From Streptomyces sp. NBC_00223 (GTDB lineage Bacteria; Actinomycetota; Actinomycetes; Streptomycetales; Streptomycetaceae): a stretch of 64,000 nt of DNA. Of the stretch, positions 51,744 through 60,561 are shown piece by piece. Position 1 is the first letter of the stretch. The number at the start of each line of letters is the position of its first letter. The DNA is taken from the NCBI RefSeq assembly GCF_036199905.1, contig NZ_CP108109.1, positions 6,696,001 through 6,760,000 of the forward strand, in the 5' to 3' direction. The translations under genes and the position numbers were made by a program. The notes under the pieces were generated by a model. The model saw nothing but the letters and a program-made list of their open reading frames with translations. It was not told the DNA's origin and made no database searches.

Positions 51744-52856
51744 TCACGGCCTGGCCAGCAGCAGATTCACGTCGCCGAATTCATGCCAGCGATAGCGGCC
51801 GCGCAGCGCCTCCGCGTAGACCCGCTCCAGGAGCCGGTCGCCCGCCAGGGCCCGCAGCATCAGCAGGTGGGACGCCTCCGGTTCGTGGAATCCGGTGAGC
51901 AGGCCGTCCACCGCGCGCACCCCGCGTTCCGGGGTGATCACCAGCTCCGTCCAGCCCCGGGCCGCCCGCACCGTGCCGCGCCCGTCCGCCGCCGACTCCA
52001 GCGCCCGTACCGCGGTCGTGCCCACCGCCACCACCCGGCCGCCGGCCGCCCGTGCCGCGTTGACCTGCCACGCGGTGCTCGCGGGTACGGCGAACGGCTC
52101 CGCGTACGGTGGCTCGCCCGCCTCGGCCGAGGCCACGCCGGTGTGCAGCGTGATCGGCGCGATCTGCACTCCCCGGCTGACCAGCTCCGTGACCAGCGCC
52201 GTCGTGAACGGCCGCCCGGCGCTCGGCATCTCCGCCGACCCCATGCCGTCCGGCGAATGTCCCGGCGATGCCGCAGGCCCCGAGAACACCGTCTGGTATG
52301 CCGACAGTGGCTGATCGCGTGCGGTGTACGAATAGCGAATAGGACGCCCGTAACGGTGCAAATGCGACAATACACCTCTCTCTTTGGATGTCACCACCCA
52401 CAGCCGGTCCGTGCCGGGGTCGAGCGGTTCGTCCAGTACGAGACTTCCGCCACCCCGCAGCTCCACCACCGCCCCCGCCGGCCCGCCCGCCCTGCGGACC
52501 GTAGAACCGTGCCCGTCGGGCGTACGGATCTCGACCACCCAGCGACCGTCGTCCCGGCGGGTGGAGAAGTGCGTCACCACGGCCTCGCCCGCCAGCCTCC
52601 CGTCCACCGCGGCCGGCAGCGTCCGCGAGGTGTTCACCACCAGCACGTCACCGGCCCGCAGCAGCCCGGGCAGCTCGCGGAAGCCGTGGTGGGTGACCGC
52701 ACCGGCTGCCCCGGCCTCCCCGCCTTCGCGGCCCACCAGCAGCCGTACCGCGTCCCGGCGAGGCGGGGGCACGGCGGCCGCCAGCTCCGGCGGCACCCGC
52801 AGCCCAGCGAGCCCGCCGGAGCCCGTACCCGTACCCACCGTGCCCGCCGGGGTCAT
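51744..52856 (-). CDS. queA: S-adenosylmethionine:tRNA ribosyltransferase-isomerase-like protein
   Basis: 370 residues. QueA family features: LRAGDVLVVNTSRTLPAAVD, YGRPIRYSYTARDQPLSAYQ, SAEMPSAGRPFT, GVQIAPITLHTGVAS, EPFAVPASTAWQVNAARAAG and C-terminal GFHEPEASHLLMLRAL. Authentic QueA makes epoxyqueuosine on tRNA. No other queuosine gene lies here, so that role is presumed. ATG 52856 overlaps the SDR stop (ATGA), so the two are one operon. Codons in the segment 52311-52390 are strikingly unlike the rest (see finding). Confidence 0.87.
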   Translation of the reverse strand: MTPAGTVGTGTGSGGLAGLRVPPELAAAVPPPRRDAVRLLVGREGGEAGAAGAVTHHGFRELPGLLRAGDVLVVNTSRTLPAAVDGRLAGEAVVTHFSTRRDDGRWVVEIRTPDGHGSTVRRAGGPAGAVVELRGGGSLVLDEPLDPGTDRLWVVTSKERGVLSHLHRYGRPIRYSYTARDQPLSAYQTVFSGPAASPGHSPDGMGSAEMPSAGRPFTTALVTELVSRGVQIAPITLHTGVASAEAGEPPYAEPFAVPASTAWQVNAARAAGGRVVAVGTTAVRALESAADGRGTVRAARGWTELVITPERGVRAVDGLLTGFHEPEASHLLMLRALAGDRLLERVYAEALRGRYRWHEFGDVNLLLARP

Positions 52857-53560
52857 CGCGCCTCCGCCGGGGCCGGAGCGGCGACGTAACGGCCGCTCGG
52901 CGCCCGGTCGTCCAGCAGCCGCAGGAAGTCCGGCACGACCTCCTCGGGCAGCGGCCGCCCGCCGAAGTCCGGGTCGTCCGGGACCGCCGCCGCGTACAGC
53001 TCCGTCCGCAGATCGCCCGGGTCCACCCACCACACGCGGACCGCCGGCTCCTCCTGGGCCAGCACCGCCGACAGATGGTCGAGCGCCGCCTTGCTCGCTC
53101 CGTACCCTCCCCATGTGGGATACGGCTCGACCGCCGCGTCCGAACTCACGTTGACCACCGCGCCTTCGGCCGCACGCAGCGCCGGAAGGGCTGCCCGCAC
53201 CAGTGCGAAGGGCGCGGTGACATTGGTCTCCAGCGCCTCCCGCAGCCCCTCCACCGGCAGTTCGGCCAGCGGCACCAGCGGCTCGGCGCCCAGCGCGCTC
53301 GCGTTGTTCACCAGCAGGTCGACGCCCTCGCCCAGCGCGAGCGCCGCCGCGACCAGTTCGGCCCGGTGCCCGGCGTCCGTCACATCGCCCGGCACCGCCC
53401 TGACACGCCCCGGCGCACCCCGTTCAAGATCCGCCGCGGCCGACCGCAGCGCGTCCGCGTTCCGCCCGTCCAGGACGAGGTCCCAGCCGCGCTCCGCGAG
53501 ACCCGCGGCCAGCGCCCGGCCCAGACCCCGCGACGCCCCCGTGATGATCGCAACCGGCAT
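52853..53560 (-). CDS. Short-chain dehydrogenase/reductase
   Basis: 235 residues from ATG 53560 behind GGAGGGCGG. Classical SDR: AIITGASRGLGRALAAGLAE, VNNASALGAEPLVPLAELPV, catalytic Ser in VVNVSSDAAVE and Tyr/Lys in GGYGASKAALDHL. The NNAS in place of NNAG is tolerated in the family. Substrate unknown. Translationally coupled to the queA-like gene. Confidence 0.92.
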   Translation of the reverse strand: MPVAIITGASRGLGRALAAGLAERGWDLVLDGRNADALRSAAADLERGAPGRVRAVPGDVTDAGHRAELVAAALALGEGVDLLVNNASALGAEPLVPLAELPVEGLREALETNVTAPFALVRAALPALRAAEGAVVNVSSDAAVEPYPTWGGYGASKAALDHLSAVLAQEEPAVRVWWVDPGDLRTELYAAAVPDDPDFGGRPLPEEVVPDFLRLLDDRAPSGRYVAAPAPAEAR

Positions 53561-53751
53561 GATGCCGCCCTCCGCGTCCTGGCCCGGCGCAGCGCCGGAC
53601 CGACTGGTCTCACCGTAGGAAGGGGTCCGCGGCGGGCGCCTCGGGCGGGCGGCGCAGGGGGTGCGGTCACTTCGGCCTAGGCCCGATGGCCGAGGACGCT
53701 CCGCCCGGCGGCGCATACGGACGGTCACCCCGCGCCGGTACGGTGGAGGAC

Positions 53752-54960
53752 ATGCCACCCAGGACACCCCGAGGCGGGATCGAAGCGGTCAGCGCCGCGG
53801 TGCTCGCGATGAGCCGCCGGCTGGAGGTGCGCGAGGTCCTGCAGACCATCGTCGCCTCCGCCCGCGAGCTGCTCGGCGCCGAGTATGCCGCCCTCGGTGT
53901 GCCCGACGACCACGGCGGCTTCGCCCAGTTCGTGGTCGACGGTGTCAGCGAGGCGCAGTGGAAGGCCATCGGCCCGCTGCCCCGCCAGCACGGCGTCCTG
54001 GCCGCGATGCTCCACGAGGCCACCCCGCGGCGGCTGGCCGACGTCCGCACCTTCGAGAGCTTCGAGGGCTGGCCGCGCGCCCACCCGGAGATGACGGACT
54101 TCATCGGCATGCCGATCGTCGACGGCGACGAGATCCTGGGCGCCATCTTCCTGGCGAACAAGGAGGGCTGCCCGCGGCGGGAAAGCCGGCCGGAGCAGGA
54201 CCCCCTGCCGGGCGAACCCCGCGCCGAGCGGCCCGCGCCGGGCGTCTGCGGCTTCACCCAGGAGGACGAGGACCTGCTGCACCTGCTCGCCGACCACGCC
54301 GCCATCGCCCTGACCAACGCCCGGCTCTACGAACGCAGCCGCGAGCTGACCCTGGCGGGGGAGCGGGCCAGGATCGCCCACGAACTGCACGACGCCGTCT
54401 CCCAGAAGCTCTTCTCCCTGCGGCTGACCGCCCAGGCAGCCGCCGCCCTCGTGGACAGCGACCCGGCCCGCGCCAAGGAGGAGATCCGCCAGGTCACCGC
54501 GCTGGCCGCCGAGGCCGCCGACGAGCTGCGGGCCGTCGTGGTGGAGCTGCGCCCGGCCGCCCTGGACGAGGACGGCCTGCTCGCCACCCTGCGCACCCAG
54601 GCCGACGTGCTCGACCGCGTGCACGCCGCGGATGTCACCTTCCACGCCTGCGCGGTACGGGCCCTGCCCGCCGCCCAGGAGGAGGCGTTGCTGCGGGTCG
54701 CCCAGGAGGCGATGCACAACGCGCTGCGGCACGCGCACGCCTCCTCGGTCGGCGTCACCCTGGAAGGACGCGGCAAAGGGGCACGGCTGCGCGTCCGCGA
54801 CGACGGCCGCGGCTTCGACCCGACGGCGGTCCGCAGCGCCGGCCGCCACCTCGGACTGGTCTCGATGCGGGACCGGGCCGACGGCGTCGGCGGCAGCCTG
54901 ACCGTGGAATCGGCGCCCGGCAAGGGCACCGTCATCGAGATGGAGGTGCCCGGTGGCTGA
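53752..54960 (+). CDS. Sensor histidine kinase with GAF domain (NarL/DesK type)
   Basis: 402 residues from ATG 53752; TACGGT 7 nt upstream would make it leaderless, and GTG 53743 is an alternative. No transmembrane segment. GAF domain about 25-195 (VLQTIVASARELLGAEYAAL, ALTNARLYERSREL), then HisKA_3 with phospho-acceptor His near 209 in ARIAHELHDAVSQKLFSLRL, and a HATPase domain (EAMHNALRHAHASSVGVTLE, VRDDGRGFDP, GLVSMRDRADGVGGSLTV). Cytoplasmic GAF suggests an internal signal. Overlaps the response regulator by 8 bp. Confidence 0.93.
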   Translation: MPPRTPRGGIEAVSAAVLAMSRRLEVREVLQTIVASARELLGAEYAALGVPDDHGGFAQFVVDGVSEAQWKAIGPLPRQHGVLAAMLHEATPRRLADVRTFESFEGWPRAHPEMTDFIGMPIVDGDEILGAIFLANKEGCPRRESRPEQDPLPGEPRAERPAPGVCGFTQEDEDLLHLLADHAAIALTNARLYERSRELTLAGERARIAHELHDAVSQKLFSLRLTAQAAAALVDSDPARAKEEIRQVTALAAEAADELRAVVVELRPAALDEDGLLATLRTQADVLDRVHAADVTFHACAVRALPAAQEEALLRVAQEAMHNALRHAHASSVGVTLEGRGKGARLRVRDDGRGFDPTAVRSAGRHLGLVSMRDRADGVGGSLTVESAPGKGTVIEMEVPGG

Positions 54961-55648
54961 GCGGGACGGGGGCGGCGCGCGGCGCTCCGAGGAGAAGGCG
55001 ACGGTGGGCGGCGGGCGGATCATCCGGGTGCTGCTGGTCGACGACCACCAGGTCGTGCGCCGGGGCCTGCGGACGTTCCTGGAAGTGCAGGGCGACATCG
55101 AGGTCGTCGGCGAGGCGGGGGACGGCGAGGAGGGCGTGGCCCGCGCGCAGGAGCTGCGGCCCGACGTGATCCTGATGGACGTCAAGATGCCCGGCGTCGA
55201 CGGCATCGAGGCCCTGCGGCTGCTGCACGACGCGGAGAACCCGGCCAGGGTGCTGATCGTCACCAGCTTCACCGAGCAGCGCACGGTGGTGCCCGCGCTG
55301 CGGGCCGGGGCCGCCGGATACGTCTACAAGGACGTCGACCCGGTCGCGCTCGCCGACGCGATCCGCTCGGTGCACGCCGGACACGTACTGCTCCAGCCCG
55401 AGGTGGCCGGGGCGCTGCTCTCCCAGGAGCAGAGCCCGGGCACCGGCCGCGGCAACGCGCTGACCGAGCGCGAGCGGGAAGTGCTCGGGCTGATCGCCGA
55501 CGGCCGGTCCAACCGGGAGATCGCCCGCGCGCTGGTGCTGTCCGAGAAGACGGTGAAGACCCACGTCTCGAACATCCTCATGAAGCTGGACCTCGCCGAC
55601 CGCACCCAGGCGGCGCTGTGGGCGGTGCGCAACGGGGTGGGGAACTGA
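54953..55648 (+). CDS. LuxR/NarL-family response regulator
   Basis: 231 residues from GTG 54953. Receiver domain with phospho-acceptor Asp76 in DVILMDVKMPGVDG, acidic pair LLVDDHQVV and Lys in GYVYKDVDP; C-terminal LuxR helix-turn-helix LTEREREVLGLIADGRSNRE, IARALVLSEKTVKTHVSNIL. Co-translated with the sensor kinase. chpE follows 225 bp downstream and could be a target, but there is no direct evidence. Confidence 0.95.
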   Translation: MAERDGGGARRSEEKATVGGGRIIRVLLVDDHQVVRRGLRTFLEVQGDIEVVGEAGDGEEGVARAQELRPDVILMDVKMPGVDGIEALRLLHDAENPARVLIVTSFTEQRTVVPALRAGAAGYVYKDVDPVALADAIRSVHAGHVLLQPEVAGALLSQEQSPGTGRGNALTEREREVLGLIADGRSNREIARALVLSEKTVKTHVSNILMKLDLADRTQAALWAVRNGVGN

Positions 55649-55873
55649 CAGCCGCGCACCTCGCGCAAACCGCCCGCCACGCCCGGCGTGCGCACGCCCT
55701 GAGCGCCTCGCGCACTCCGCCTGCCACGCGCGCACGCCGGGCGTACGGCGGGCTGAGATTCATACTGTCGGGTGTATGTGGGCGCGGCGGCGCATCCCCT
55801 GAGGCGATCATCCGTTCTGCATGGCGTGCCGCGGCGGAAGGCCGCGGTACGTCCCGCAAGGAGGAAGTTCGAA

Positions 55874-56113
55874 GTGATCACCTTCAAGAAGGCCGCGACC
55901 CTCACCCTCGTGGCGGGCGGCCTGGCCGTCGCCGGTGCCGGTGTCGCCTCCGCCGACAGCGGCGCCCAGGGTGCCGCTGTGAAGTCCCCGGGCGTGCTCT
56001 CCGGCAACCTGCTCCAGGTCCCGGTGCACGTCCCGGTCAACGTGGTCGGCAACACGATCAACGTGATCGGCCTGCTGAACCCCGCGTTCGGCAACGCCGG
56101 CGTCAACAGCTGA
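55874..56113 (+). CDS. chpE: Short chaplin lacking cysteines (ChpE type)
   Basis: 79 residues from GTG 55874 behind AAGGAGG. Signal peptide about 1-27, then a single chaplin domain with GNLLQVPVHVPVNVVGNTIN, VIGLLNPAFGNAGVNS. Chaplins are secreted amyloid-forming surfactant proteins that coat aerial hyphae. The two cysteines of other chaplins are replaced by Val and Gly, as in ChpE, which lacks the disulphide. The mature protein is short and wholly a chaplin domain. An inverted repeat CATAC-N8-GTATG lies about 100 bp upstream. Confidence 0.92.
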   Translation: MITFKKAATLTLVAGGLAVAGAGVASADSGAQGAAVKSPGVLSGNLLQVPVHVPVNVVGNTINVIGLLNPAFGNAGVNS

Positions 56114-56220
56114 CACCGGCCCCCGCCTGACCCGGCGCAGACCGGGCGCGCCGCCCCCCCACAGACGCGCTCCCTCCCACCGGCGCGCCGACCCCCCACG
56201 TACAGGCACCCCCCGCCGCA

Positions 56221-56261
56221 CAGGCCCCGCGCCCGACGGACCACCGTCACCGCGGGGCCTG
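56221..56261. terminator. Hairpin between chpE and the following convergent gene
   Basis: CAGGCCCCGCG pairs with CGCGGGGCCTG (11 bp) around an inner loop that can itself form GACGG/CCGTC. Bidirectional terminator by position. Confidence 0.7.
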
Positions 56262-56281
56262 CGCGGCACCCGGCGGCGCGC

Positions 56282-57070
56282 TCACGGCCTGCGCCGCTCC
56301 GCCTCCTCGACATACGCGTTGTACGCCGCCACCTGCGCCCTGCGCGCCGTACGCTCCACCGGCCGCAGCAATTCCGCCCGGGCCGCGATCTGCGACGCGC
56401 TCACCGCGGCCCCGTGACCGTCGGCGGCCAGCGCCACCAGCGCCCCGACCCGCTGGGCGAGCGCCAGCACCCGTACCGCGCGCGGCGGGTATCCCGGGGC
56501 CAGCACCTCGTGTCCGCGCTCCGAGCGCGCCCGGTACGCCTCCAGCGCCGCCTGCGCGGACGGCCCCGCGCCCGCGACGTCCAGTTGCGCCAGCGCGTGC
56601 GTCGCGTCCCGGAGTGCTTCCGCGAGCTCCCTTTCCGCCTCCCCGAGCGAGGGAACGTCGGCCGGCGGCGAGTCCCGTACCGGAAGGCACTGCCACTCCA
56701 CCTCCACGTGCACATCGCCCTCCGGGCCCGCCTCGCGCACCTCCGGCACCAGGCCCAGCGCCGCCCCGCCCACCGTGAGCACCGCCTCGCCCGCGGCCAG
56801 CGCCCTGGCGTTGAACTCCGGCGGGCCGCTCAGCCCCAGCGGGTGCCCGGAGACCGGCAGCGCCAGCCGCAGCCCGGTCACCCCCAGGGCCCGCAGCCTG
56901 CCGAGCCCCAGCGTCAGACCGACCGGCGTCCGTTCACCGGGCAGGCCCGAGACTCGGTGCACGGCGTCGTCCGAGGTGATCCGCTGGGCGACGTCATCAG
57001 GTGCGGCAAGTCCGGCAAGCAGGGCATTTCCCCACGCGGTCAGCCGCCCTGAGCGAGGTTCATCAAGCAT
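56282..57070 (-). CDS. Hypothetical actinobacterial protein
   Basis: 262 residues beginning MLDEPRSGRLTAWGNALLAG. Ala/Leu-rich with a possible sandwich-like first half (VGLTLGLGRLRALGVTGLRL, ALPVSGHPLGLSGPPEFNAR) and a helical second half (EAERELAEALRDATHALAQL, ERTARRAQVAAYNAYVEEAE). No catalytic motif or membrane segment. High third-position GC supports coding. Divergent from the ABC ATPase gene. Confidence 0.8.
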   Translation of the reverse strand: MLDEPRSGRLTAWGNALLAGLAAPDDVAQRITSDDAVHRVSGLPGERTPVGLTLGLGRLRALGVTGLRLALPVSGHPLGLSGPPEFNARALAAGEAVLTVGGAALGLVPEVREAGPEGDVHVEVEWQCLPVRDSPPADVPSLGEAERELAEALRDATHALAQLDVAGAGPSAQAALEAYRARSERGHEVLAPGYPPRAVRVLALAQRVGALVALAADGHGAAVSASQIAARAELLRPVERTARRAQVAAYNAYVEEAERRRP

Positions 57071-57193
57071 GCCCCCAGCCTAGGGACTGGACCTGTCGCG
57101 CGGTGGCGTAAGTTTTCCCCGGGGGTTCCTTCCGGCTCGTGCCGTACCCGGCACGCCGGATCTGCCGAGACTGCAATGGGAGACAACGCGCTC

Positions 57194-57991
57194 ATGAGCG
57201 ATGTACTGGAGCTGGTGGACGTATCCGTGGTCCGCGACGGACGGGCTCTGGTGGAACAGGTCTCGTGGTCGGTCGCCGAGGGGGAGCGCTGGGTCATCCT
57301 CGGCCCCAACGGCGCGGGCAAGACCACCCTGCTCAATGTCGCGTCGAGCTACCTCTTCCCGAGTTCCGGCACCGTGCAGATCCTCGGCGAGAAGCTCGGC
57401 AACGTGGACGTCTTCGAGCTGCGCCCCCGTATCGGCATGGCCGGCGCCGCCATGGCCGAGAAGATGCCGCGCAGCCAGACCGTACTGGAGACGGTGCTCA
57501 CCGCCGCGTACGGCATGACCGCCACCTGGCACGAGGGCTACGAGCAGATCGACGAGGACCGGGCCCGCGCCTTCCTGGACCGGCTCGGCATGAACGACTT
57601 CCTGAACCGCAAGTTCGGCACCCTGTCCGAGGGCGAGCGCAAGCGGACCCTGATCGCCCGCGCGATGATGTCCGACCCCGAGCTGCTGCTGCTTGACGAG
57701 CCCGCCGCGGGCCTCGACCTCGGCGGCCGCGAGGACCTCGTACGCCGGCTCGGCCGGCTCGCCCGCGACCCCATCGCCCCCTCCATGATCATGGTCACCC
57801 ACCATGTCGAGGAGATCGCGCCCGGCTTCACCCATGTGCTGATGATCCGTCAGGGCAAGGTCGTCGCGGCCGGACCGCTCGACCTCGAACTCACCTCGCG
57901 CAATCTGTCCCTCTGCTTCGGCCTCCCCCTCGTCGTGGAGCGCCGCGGCGACCGCTGGACCGCCGCCGGGCTGCCGCTGTCGCAGGCGTGA
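57194..57991 (+). CDS. ABC transporter ATP-binding protein
   Basis: 265 residues from ATG 57194, with GGGAGA upstream. Walker A GPNGAGKT at 37-44, Walker B LLLLDEPAAGLDLGG, switch His in MVTHHVEEIAPG, and a degenerate signature LSEGERKRTLIARAMM (LSEGE in place of LSGGQ), as in ModF-like and related ATPases. No permease is adjacent, so its partner is unknown or it acts alone. NfeD and SPFH genes follow on the same strand. Confidence 0.9.
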   Translation: MSDVLELVDVSVVRDGRALVEQVSWSVAEGERWVILGPNGAGKTTLLNVASSYLFPSSGTVQILGEKLGNVDVFELRPRIGMAGAAMAEKMPRSQTVLETVLTAAYGMTATWHEGYEQIDEDRARAFLDRLGMNDFLNRKFGTLSEGERKRTLIARAMMSDPELLLLDEPAAGLDLGGREDLVRRLGRLARDPIAPSMIMVTHHVEEIAPGFTHVLMIRQGKVVAAGPLDLELTSRNLSLCFGLPLVVERRGDRWTAAGLPLSQA

Positions 57992-58054
57992 GTCACGGCT
58001 TCCTCGTTATCGCTTCCTCAAAGCACTGCCGCACCAAGGGCGTTCACGCTTACG

Positions 58055-58489
58055 ATGGGTAACGTGGACGCATGGGTGTGGTGGCTCATAGCAGCAGTCG
58101 GTCTGGGCATTCCGCTGGTGATCACGGCGATGCCCGAGTTCGGGATGTTCGCCGTCGGGGCGGTGGCCGGTGCGATCACGGCGGGTATGGGCGGCGGAAT
58201 CGTGGCCCAGGTCGTCGTCTTCGTCGTCGTCTCGGTCGCGCTCCTCGCCGTCGTACGCCCGATCGCCTACCGGAACCGGCACGACCACCCCGAGTTGCGC
58301 AGCGGAGTGGACGCGCTCAAGGGCAAGCAGGCCGTGGTCCTGGAGCGGGTGGACGGCGGTGAAGGGGGAAGGATCAAGCTGGGCGGAGAGATCTGGTCGG
58401 CCCGCGCCCTGGAGCTCGGCCAGGTCTTCGACCCGGGGCAGCACGTGGACGTGGTCGAGATCGACGGAGCGACCGCCGTCGTCATGTAG
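58055..58489 (+). CDS. NfeD family membrane protein
   Basis: 144 residues from ATG 58055. TACGAT seven nt before GTG 58064 makes that GTG a credible leaderless alternative. Three to four helices (WVWWLIAAVGLGIPLVITAM; MFAVGAVAGAITAGM; VAQVVVFVVVSVALLAVVRP), then the C-terminal OB-fold (KGKQAVVLERVDGGEGGRIK, DVVEIDGATAVVM). NfeD proteins pair with SPFH/stomatin proteins; one lies directly downstream. Confidence 0.9.
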   Translation: MGNVDAWVWWLIAAVGLGIPLVITAMPEFGMFAVGAVAGAITAGMGGGIVAQVVVFVVVSVALLAVVRPIAYRNRHDHPELRSGVDALKGKQAVVLERVDGGEGGRIKLGGEIWSARALELGQVFDPGQHVDVVEIDGATAVVM

Positions 58490-58564
58490 ACCGCCGTCGT
58501 CATGCAGCCCAACCCGACGAACCCGCACGCGGCAGGCCACCGGTCTGCGAGACTTGATCATGCC

Positions 58565-58590
58565 GAAGTACGCCAGCAGCGGCGTACTTC
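58565..58590 (+). promoter_or_regulatory. Perfect 10-bp hairpin between NfeD and SPFH genes
   Basis: GAAGTACGCC, loop AGCAGC, GGCGTACTTC. It may attenuate or stabilise the message upstream of the SPFH gene. Confidence 0.5.
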
Positions 58591-58623
58591 CACCTTCACC
58601 GTCACAAGGCCCGGGGAGTGGAC

Positions 58624-59574
58624 ATGCAGATCATCATCGTCCTCATCATCCTGGTGGTGCTCGTCTTCATCGCGCTGATCAAGACGGTCCAGGTCATTCC
58701 GCAGGCCAGCGCCGCCATTGTCGAACGATTCGGCCGGTACACCCGGACCCTCAGCGCCGGGCTGAACATCGTCGTGCCGTTCATCGACACCATCCGCAAC
58801 CGGATCGACCTGCGCGAACAGGTCGTCCCCTTCCCGCCGCAGCCGGTGATCACCCAGGACAACCTGGTCGTGAACATCGACACCGTCATCTACTACCAGG
58901 TCACCGACGCGCGGGCCGCGACCTACGAAGTCGCCAGCTACATCCAGGCGATCGAGCAGCTCACCGTCACCACGCTGCGCAACATCATCGGCGGCATGGA
59001 CCTGGAGCGGACCCTGACGTCCCGTGAGGAGATCAACGCGGCGCTGCGCGGTGTCCTCGACGAGGCCACCGGCAAGTGGGGCATCCGGGTCAACCGCGTC
59101 GAGCTCAAGGCGATCGAACCGCCCACCTCCATCCAGGACTCGATGGAGAAGCAGATGCGCGCCGACCGTGACAAGCGCGCCGCGATCCTCACCGCCGAGG
59201 GCATACGCCAGTCCCAGATCCTCACCGCGGAGGGCGAGAAGCAGTCCTCCATCCTGCGCGCCGAAGGTGAGTCCAAGGCCGCGGCCCTGCGCGCGGAGGG
59301 CGAGGCCCAGGCGATCCGTACGGTCTTCGAGTCCATCCACGCCGGCGACCCGGACCAGAAGCTGCTCGCCTACCAGTACCTCCAGATGCTGCCGAAGATC
59401 GCCGAGGGCGACGCCAACAAGCTCTGGATCATTCCCAGCGAACTCAACGACGCGCTCAAGGGGCTCGGCGGGATCGTCAACATCCCCGGTGCGCCCGGGA
59501 CCGGCAACGGCGGGGCGAGCGCGCCCACCACGCCGGCGCCGCGCCGCGAGGCCGCGCCCTTCGACAAGGACTGA
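58624..59574 (+). CDS. SPFH/band 7 (stomatin-like) protein
   Basis: 316 residues from ATG 58624 (GGGGAG five nt upstream); GTG 58618 is an alternative. N-terminal helix (IIIVLIILVVLVFIALIKTV), SPFH domain (VPQASAAIVERFGRY-type segment, PFIDTIRNRIDLREQVVPFP, PVITQDNLVVNIDTVIYYQV), a long charged helical coiled region (AAILTAEGIRQSQILTAEGE and following) and a disordered tail. Organises membrane microdomains in other bacteria; pairs with the upstream NfeD. Confidence 0.94.
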   Translation: MQIIIVLIILVVLVFIALIKTVQVIPQASAAIVERFGRYTRTLSAGLNIVVPFIDTIRNRIDLREQVVPFPPQPVITQDNLVVNIDTVIYYQVTDARAATYEVASYIQAIEQLTVTTLRNIIGGMDLERTLTSREEINAALRGVLDEATGKWGIRVNRVELKAIEPPTSIQDSMEKQMRADRDKRAAILTAEGIRQSQILTAEGEKQSSILRAEGESKAAALRAEGEAQAIRTVFESIHAGDPDQKLLAYQYLQMLPKIAEGDANKLWIIPSELNDALKGLGGIVNIPGAPGTGNGGASAPTTPAPRREAAPFDKD

Positions 59575-59623
59575 GCGGGGCGGGACGTCGGCCCGTACGG
59601 GTCGGCCGTCGCGGATGAGGCAT

Positions 59624-59659
59624 CAGGCGCCCCCGGCCGGGTACGGCCGGGGGCGCCTG
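59624..59659. terminator. Strong terminator hairpin after the SPFH gene
   Basis: CAGGCGCCCCCGGCC pairs with GGCCGGGGGCGCCTG, 15 bp, 6-nt loop. Confidence 0.8.
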
Positions 59660-59702
59660 CCCGCAGTTCGGGACGCTGTTCTGCCGCCGCGCCCGCTGTG
59701 AA

Positions 59703-59755
59703 ATGATCGCCGCGCACCCCTCGACCCCACGGCGGGGAGGATGCGCAGCGATCAT
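59703..59755. promoter_or_regulatory. Long inverted repeat in the leader of the TSUP permease gene
   Basis: ATGATCGCCGCGCA and TGCGCAGCGATCAT, 14-bp arms with one mismatch, 25 bp apart, ending 11 bp before the permease start and reaching its GGAGAA ribosome binding site. Could be an mRNA stem controlling translation or an operator pair. Confidence 0.5.
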
Positions 59756-59766
59756 GGAGAACCGCT

Positions 59767-60534
59767 ATGTCCCCAGCAGAAGCCCTGGCCGTCTTCGCCG
59801 CAGGAATTGGCGCGGGCACCATCAATACGATCGTCGGGTCGGGAACGTTGCTGACGTTCCCCGTCCTGCTCGCCGTCGGCCTGCCGCCGGTCACCGCCAA
59901 CGTGTCCAACGCGCTCGGCCTCGTCCCCGGCTCCGTCGCCGGCGCGATCGGCTACCGCCGTGAACTCGCCGGTCAGCGCGCCCGGTTGCTGCGCCTGGGC
60001 GGCGTCTGTCTGGTCGGCGGGGTCATCGGAGCGTTTCTGCTGGTCACCCTGCCGTCCGCGGCGTTCGACGCGATCGTGCCCGTACTGATCGGCGCGGCGC
60101 TGGTCCTGGTCGTCCTCCAGCCCCGGCTGGCCCGCGCGGTCCAGGCCCGCCGCGACCGCACCGGGGCCGAGGCCCCCACCCACGGCGGACCCGTACTGGC
60201 CCTCGGCCTGCTGCTCGCCAGCATGTACGGCGGCTACTTCGGCGCGGCCCAGGGCGTCATCTACCTCTCCCTGATGGGCCTGCTCCTCAACGAGACGCTG
60301 CAACGCGTCAACGGGCTCAAGAACGTGCTGGGCGCCCTGGTCAACGGGGTCGCCGCGATCTTCTTCATCATCGTCGCCCATATGGACTGGGCGGCCGTCG
60401 GCCTTGTCGCCGCCGGCGCCACCATCGGCGGGCTGGTCGGCGCCCGGGTCGGGCGCCGCCTCCCGCCGACGGTGCTGCGCGCGCTCATCGTCGTCGTCGG
60501 CGTCGTGGCCATCGTCCAGCTGATCCTGCGCTGA
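59767..60534 (+). CDS. TSUP (TauE/SafE) family permease
   Basis: 255 residues, about eight helices in two similar halves. Family hallmarks: AAGIGAGTINTIVGSGTLLT near the start and YGGYFGAAQGVIYLSLMG in the second half. TSUP members move sulfite, sulfoacetate or other organosulfur anions; the substrate is not evident. Preceded by a notable inverted repeat. Confidence 0.93.
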   Translation: MSPAEALAVFAAGIGAGTINTIVGSGTLLTFPVLLAVGLPPVTANVSNALGLVPGSVAGAIGYRRELAGQRARLLRLGGVCLVGGVIGAFLLVTLPSAAFDAIVPVLIGAALVLVVLQPRLARAVQARRDRTGAEAPTHGGPVLALGLLLASMYGGYFGAAQGVIYLSLMGLLLNETLQRVNGLKNVLGALVNGVAAIFFIIVAHMDWAAVGLVAAGATIGGLVGARVGRRLPPTVLRALIVVVGVVAIVQLILR

Positions 60535-60561
60535 GGGCTTGTCCGCCCGGGTCGTCGCAGG

